From an uncultured Clostridium sp. (GTDB lineage Bacteria; Bacillota; Clostridia; TANB77; CAG-508), in the NCBI GenBank assembly GCA_948465625.1, contig CAOJXM010000041.1, positions 1 to 7,977 of the forward strand: a stretch of DNA of 7,977 bases, given 5' to 3'. Both the position numbers and the translations under genes were made by a program. Shown here in pieces: positions 6,099-7,977 of the stretch (within the stretch, counting starts at the first letter, position 1; each line of letters opens with the position of its first letter). The notes beneath the pieces are model-generated. The model was not told where the DNA came from. It saw nothing but the letters and a program-made list of their open reading frames with translations, and did no database searches.

Positions 6099-7223
6099 TT
6101 AAACGAATTCCTCCCATACTAAATTAGCCAAGTCAATCCCTTTTTTTGTTAATTTAATGGAATTTCCATCGATTTCTAGTAATTCTTCCTCATCTAATTT
6201 GTCTAGTTCTTCTCTAAAGATATAAATTGGATTGTCCACAAATTTATTCTTAAATTCGCTAATGCTAACTCCTTCTAGCATTCTTAAACCTAACATCATA
6301 TATTCTTTCATTTGTTCATCTCTTGTTTGTTTTTCGTGTATAATCACTTTATTATTGGCTATATATTCTTCTATTTCTTCTGAATTAGAACTTCTTACTC
6401 CATTCAAATAAGAATGTGCTGCTGAGCCAAATCCAATATATTCTTTTTGCTTCCAACAATCTACATTGTGTTTTGATTTATAACCTGGTTTTGCAAAATT
6501 AGATATTTCATAATGTTTATATCCTTGGTGTTCTAGTTCTGCTTTTGCATACCAATACATTTTTCTTTCTTCTTCCTCAGAAGGCAGGTTCCTTAATCGT
6601 TTCTTTTGATAAGCTCGATATAGCTTTGTGCCTTCTTCTAAAATCAATGAATAAAGAGAAATATGCTCTGGATTCAATTTAAGTACTTGTTCTAAAGTCT
6701 CTTCTACCATTTCCATTGTCTGCCCTGGCAAGCCAATCATCAAATCAACATTTATATTACTAAAACCAATTTCTCTTGCTAATTGATAGGTTTCTAAAAA
6801 ACTAGCATAACGATGAATTCTTCCAATTTTCATGAGCACATCATTATCCGTTGTTTGTAAGCCAATGCTTAATCGGTTAATTCCTGCTTCTTTATAGACT
6901 ACCAATTTCTCACGAATAATACTGCCTGGATTTACTTCTATGGTAATCTCTAGTACTTCATCTACAAATTTGAAATTTTCTTTGATACATTCTATTACTT
7001 CTAAAATTTGCTCTGGTTTTAGATAAGATGGTGTTCCTCCTCCAATATAAATGGTGGATACTTTTACCTCTTTTAATTTCTTAGCTCTTTGCCTAATTTC
7101 TTCTTTTAATGCTTGGATATATTGTGGTGCCATTAATATTTTTCCTTCATATGATTTAAAATCACAGTAATTACATTTTTTTACACAGAATGGTATATGG
7201 ATATAAATTCCTATTTCTTTCAT
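6099..7223 (-). CDS. hemW: HemW, radical SAM heme chaperone (HemN-like)
   Basis: This 374-residue protein belongs to the HemW family, radical SAM proteins that bind heme and are thought to deliver it to target proteins; older annotations call it oxygen-independent coproporphyrinogen III oxidase. The N-terminus IYIHIPFCVKKCNYCDF holds the CX3CX2C iron-sulfur motif (Cys13, Cys17, Cys20). GGGTPS (61-66) is the SAM-binding glycine stretch, and NRLSIGLQ (116-123) and VDLMIGLPGQT (159-169) follow as in the family. The HemW-type motif near 252 reads HNVDCW, with Cys256 where Tyr is usual. The C-terminal part (about 300-374) resembles the family winged-helix domain. The ATG at 7223 is preceded by AAAGG (7231-7235) at a good distance. 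In many Bacillota hemW sits directly before hrcA; here three other genes intervene. It contains no in-frame CGG. Confidence 0.95.
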   Translation of the reverse strand: MKEIGIYIHIPFCVKKCNYCDFKSYEGKILMAPQYIQALKEEIRQRAKKLKEVKVSTIYIGGGTPSYLKPEQILEVIECIKENFKFVDEVLEITIEVNPGSIIREKLVVYKEAGINRLSIGLQTTDNDVLMKIGRIHRYASFLETYQLAREIGFSNINVDLMIGLPGQTMEMVEETLEQVLKLNPEHISLYSLILEEGTKLYRAYQKKRLRNLPSEEEERKMYWYAKAELEHQGYKHYEISNFAKPGYKSKHNVDCWKQKEYIGFGSAAHSYLNGVRSSNSEEIEEYIANNKVIIHEKQTRDEQMKEYMMLGLRMLEGVSISEFKNKFVDNPIYIFREELDKLDEEELLEIDGNSIKLTKKGIDLANLVWEEFV

Positions 7224-7243
7224 ATTTTTTCCTTTCTTTCTCC

Positions 7244-7977
7244 TTATTTTTCTTCATATTCTACTTCTACTAAATACAACCCTTGTGGTGGTAATGTTTT
7301 TCCTGCCTTTTGCCTATCCTTACTTTCTATAATTGGCAAAATTTCTTCTGGTTTTATTTTTCCTAGCCCTACTTCAACAACCGTCCCCGCTATAATTCGT
7401 ACCATATTATACAAAAATCCATTTCCTGTTAATTCCAAGATAATGTTATTCCCTTTTTCGAATATCTCTGCTTTATAAATGGTTCTAACACTACTCTTAC
7501 TACTGGTTCCACTTGCCTTAAATGCTGAAAAATCATGTTCTCCTTCAAAATAAGAAATTGCTTTTTTCATAGAAGCTACATCTAACTTAGGTGAAAAGCA
7601 ATATTCCAAATTTCGATAAATAGCTGTTCCATGTTTCGAATTATTTATAATGTATCGATAAGTCTTTCTTTTGCAATGATACCTTGCATGAAAGTTTAAA
7701 TCTACCTCTTCTGCTTTTTTAATTCGAATACTTTTCTTTACGTTTGCATTGATGGCAATTGCTATTTTCTCAATTGGTATATTAGAATTTGTTTTAAAAT
7801 TTGCTACTTGTCCTAATGCATGCACCCCTGCATCTGTCCTTCCGAGAGGCATTTAATTCTACTACTTCTCCTGTTATTTGTTCGATTGCTTTTTCTATGG
7901 TGCCTTGTATATTTAACTTATTTGGTTGCTTTTGCCAACCATTAAAGTCTTTTCCATCATATTCAATGGTCAATTTT
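7244..7977 (-). CDS. truA: tRNA pseudouridine(38-40) synthase TruA, 5'-partial, needs a +1 frameshift at CGG-A
   Basis: TruA converts uridines 38-40 in the anticodon arm of many tRNAs to pseudouridine. The first frame (7976 to 7845) gives 44 residues beginning KLTIEYDG and containing FNGWQKQP and NIQGTIEKAI, the usual TruA N-terminus lacking only a few residues beyond the window edge. It then meets an in-frame CGG (7844-7842) and would stop after 16 codons. Skipping the C and reading GGA joins NAS to GRTDAGVHALGQVANF, the TruA active-site motif with the catalytic Asp, and continues 199 residues to the TAA at 7244. Later family motifs are FHARYHCKRKTYRY, FEGEHDFSAF and FLYNMVRIIAGT. The joined length of about 246 residues is normal for TruA, so one base is in excess and nothing else is missing. 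hemW follows after 20 bases, so the two are probably cotranscribed. A pseudogene or assembly error is possible but less likely, because hrcA shows the same lesion. Confidence 0.93.
7838..7850 (-). other. +1 frameshift site GCC TCT CGG AAG in truA
   Basis: The zero frame reads AAT GCC TCT CGG AAG GAC. The conserved protein needs Ser (TCT) directly followed by Gly (GGA), Arg (AGG), Thr, Asp. The C at 7844 is therefore the surplus base, and CGG is the codon at which the frame changes. The shift lies four residues before the catalytic Asp, so zero-frame product would be inactive. I see no convincing Shine-Dalgarno-like stimulator directly upstream; an AGGAG lies about 22 bases away, too far for a prfB-like arrangement. 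Whether the ribosome shifts here is inferred; the frame change itself is seen directly. Confidence 0.85.

Noticed and set aside
7374..7391. Extra copy of the GGGACGGTT repeat inside truA
   Set aside because: The similarity is short and encodes the conserved TruA sequence AGTVVEVG, so it is coincidental.
755..7850. Treating the truA and hrcA frame breaks as ordinary sequencing errors or pseudogenes
   Set aside because: Both occur at CGG-A, the only in-frame CGG codons in conserved coding sequence here, and neither lies in a homopolymer run. Both genes are otherwise intact. Error cannot be fully excluded without reads.
7860..7875. SD-like AGGAG as a stimulator of the truA frameshift
   Set aside because: It is about 22 bases from the CGG, much farther than in prfB, and hrcA has no counterpart.

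Overview
This AT-rich window looks like a Bacillota (Clostridia-type) chromosome, probably from an uncultured or host-associated lineage. Every gene lies on the minus strand. Read in transcription order (high to low coordinates) they are truA (5' end outside the window), hemW, a two-gene heterodimeric ABC exporter, an orphan membrane-protein gene, then hrcA and the start of grpE. The order hemW-hrcA-grpE is the classic Gram-positive heat-shock neighbourhood. Here it is interrupted by about 5 kb holding the ABC pair and the membrane protein. The ABC pair is bracketed by an 18-base inverted repeat.

The main discovery is a reading-frame pattern. Two housekeeping genes, truA and hrcA, are each split by an apparent +1 frameshift at the same kind of site: an in-frame CGG codon followed by A. 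Skipping the C and reading GGA as glycine restores the conserved protein in both. In truA this restores the SGRTDAGVHA motif with the catalytic aspartate. A third in-frame CGG-A lies at the 3' end of the second ABC gene, where the same +1 shift gives Gly and then an immediate TAA, ending the protein before it reads into a repeat. I searched by eye and found no other in-frame CGG in roughly 2,500 codons. CGG does occur out of frame eight times on the coding strand, and CGU, CGC and CGA are used as normal arginine codons. The simplest reading is that CGG has no functional tRNA in this organism and CGG-A acts as a +1 frameshift signal. This may be a previously undescribed decoding system. It could be tested by checking the tRNA set, searching the whole genome for CGG-A sites, and proteomics.

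Regulation is visible in two places. The hrcA-grpE operon has a sigma-A-type promoter followed by a near-perfect CIRCE operator. A second, perfectly symmetric CIRCE-like element lies over the -35 box, 52 bp centre to centre from the first. The orphan membrane-protein gene has its own promoter, with a 13-bp perfect palindrome over the -10 region.

Functionally, TruA modifies tRNA anticodon arms, HemW handles heme, the ABC pair probably exports a drug or lipid-like substrate, HrcA represses the heat-shock operon and GrpE is the DnaK nucleotide exchange factor. The membrane protein has no recognised function.
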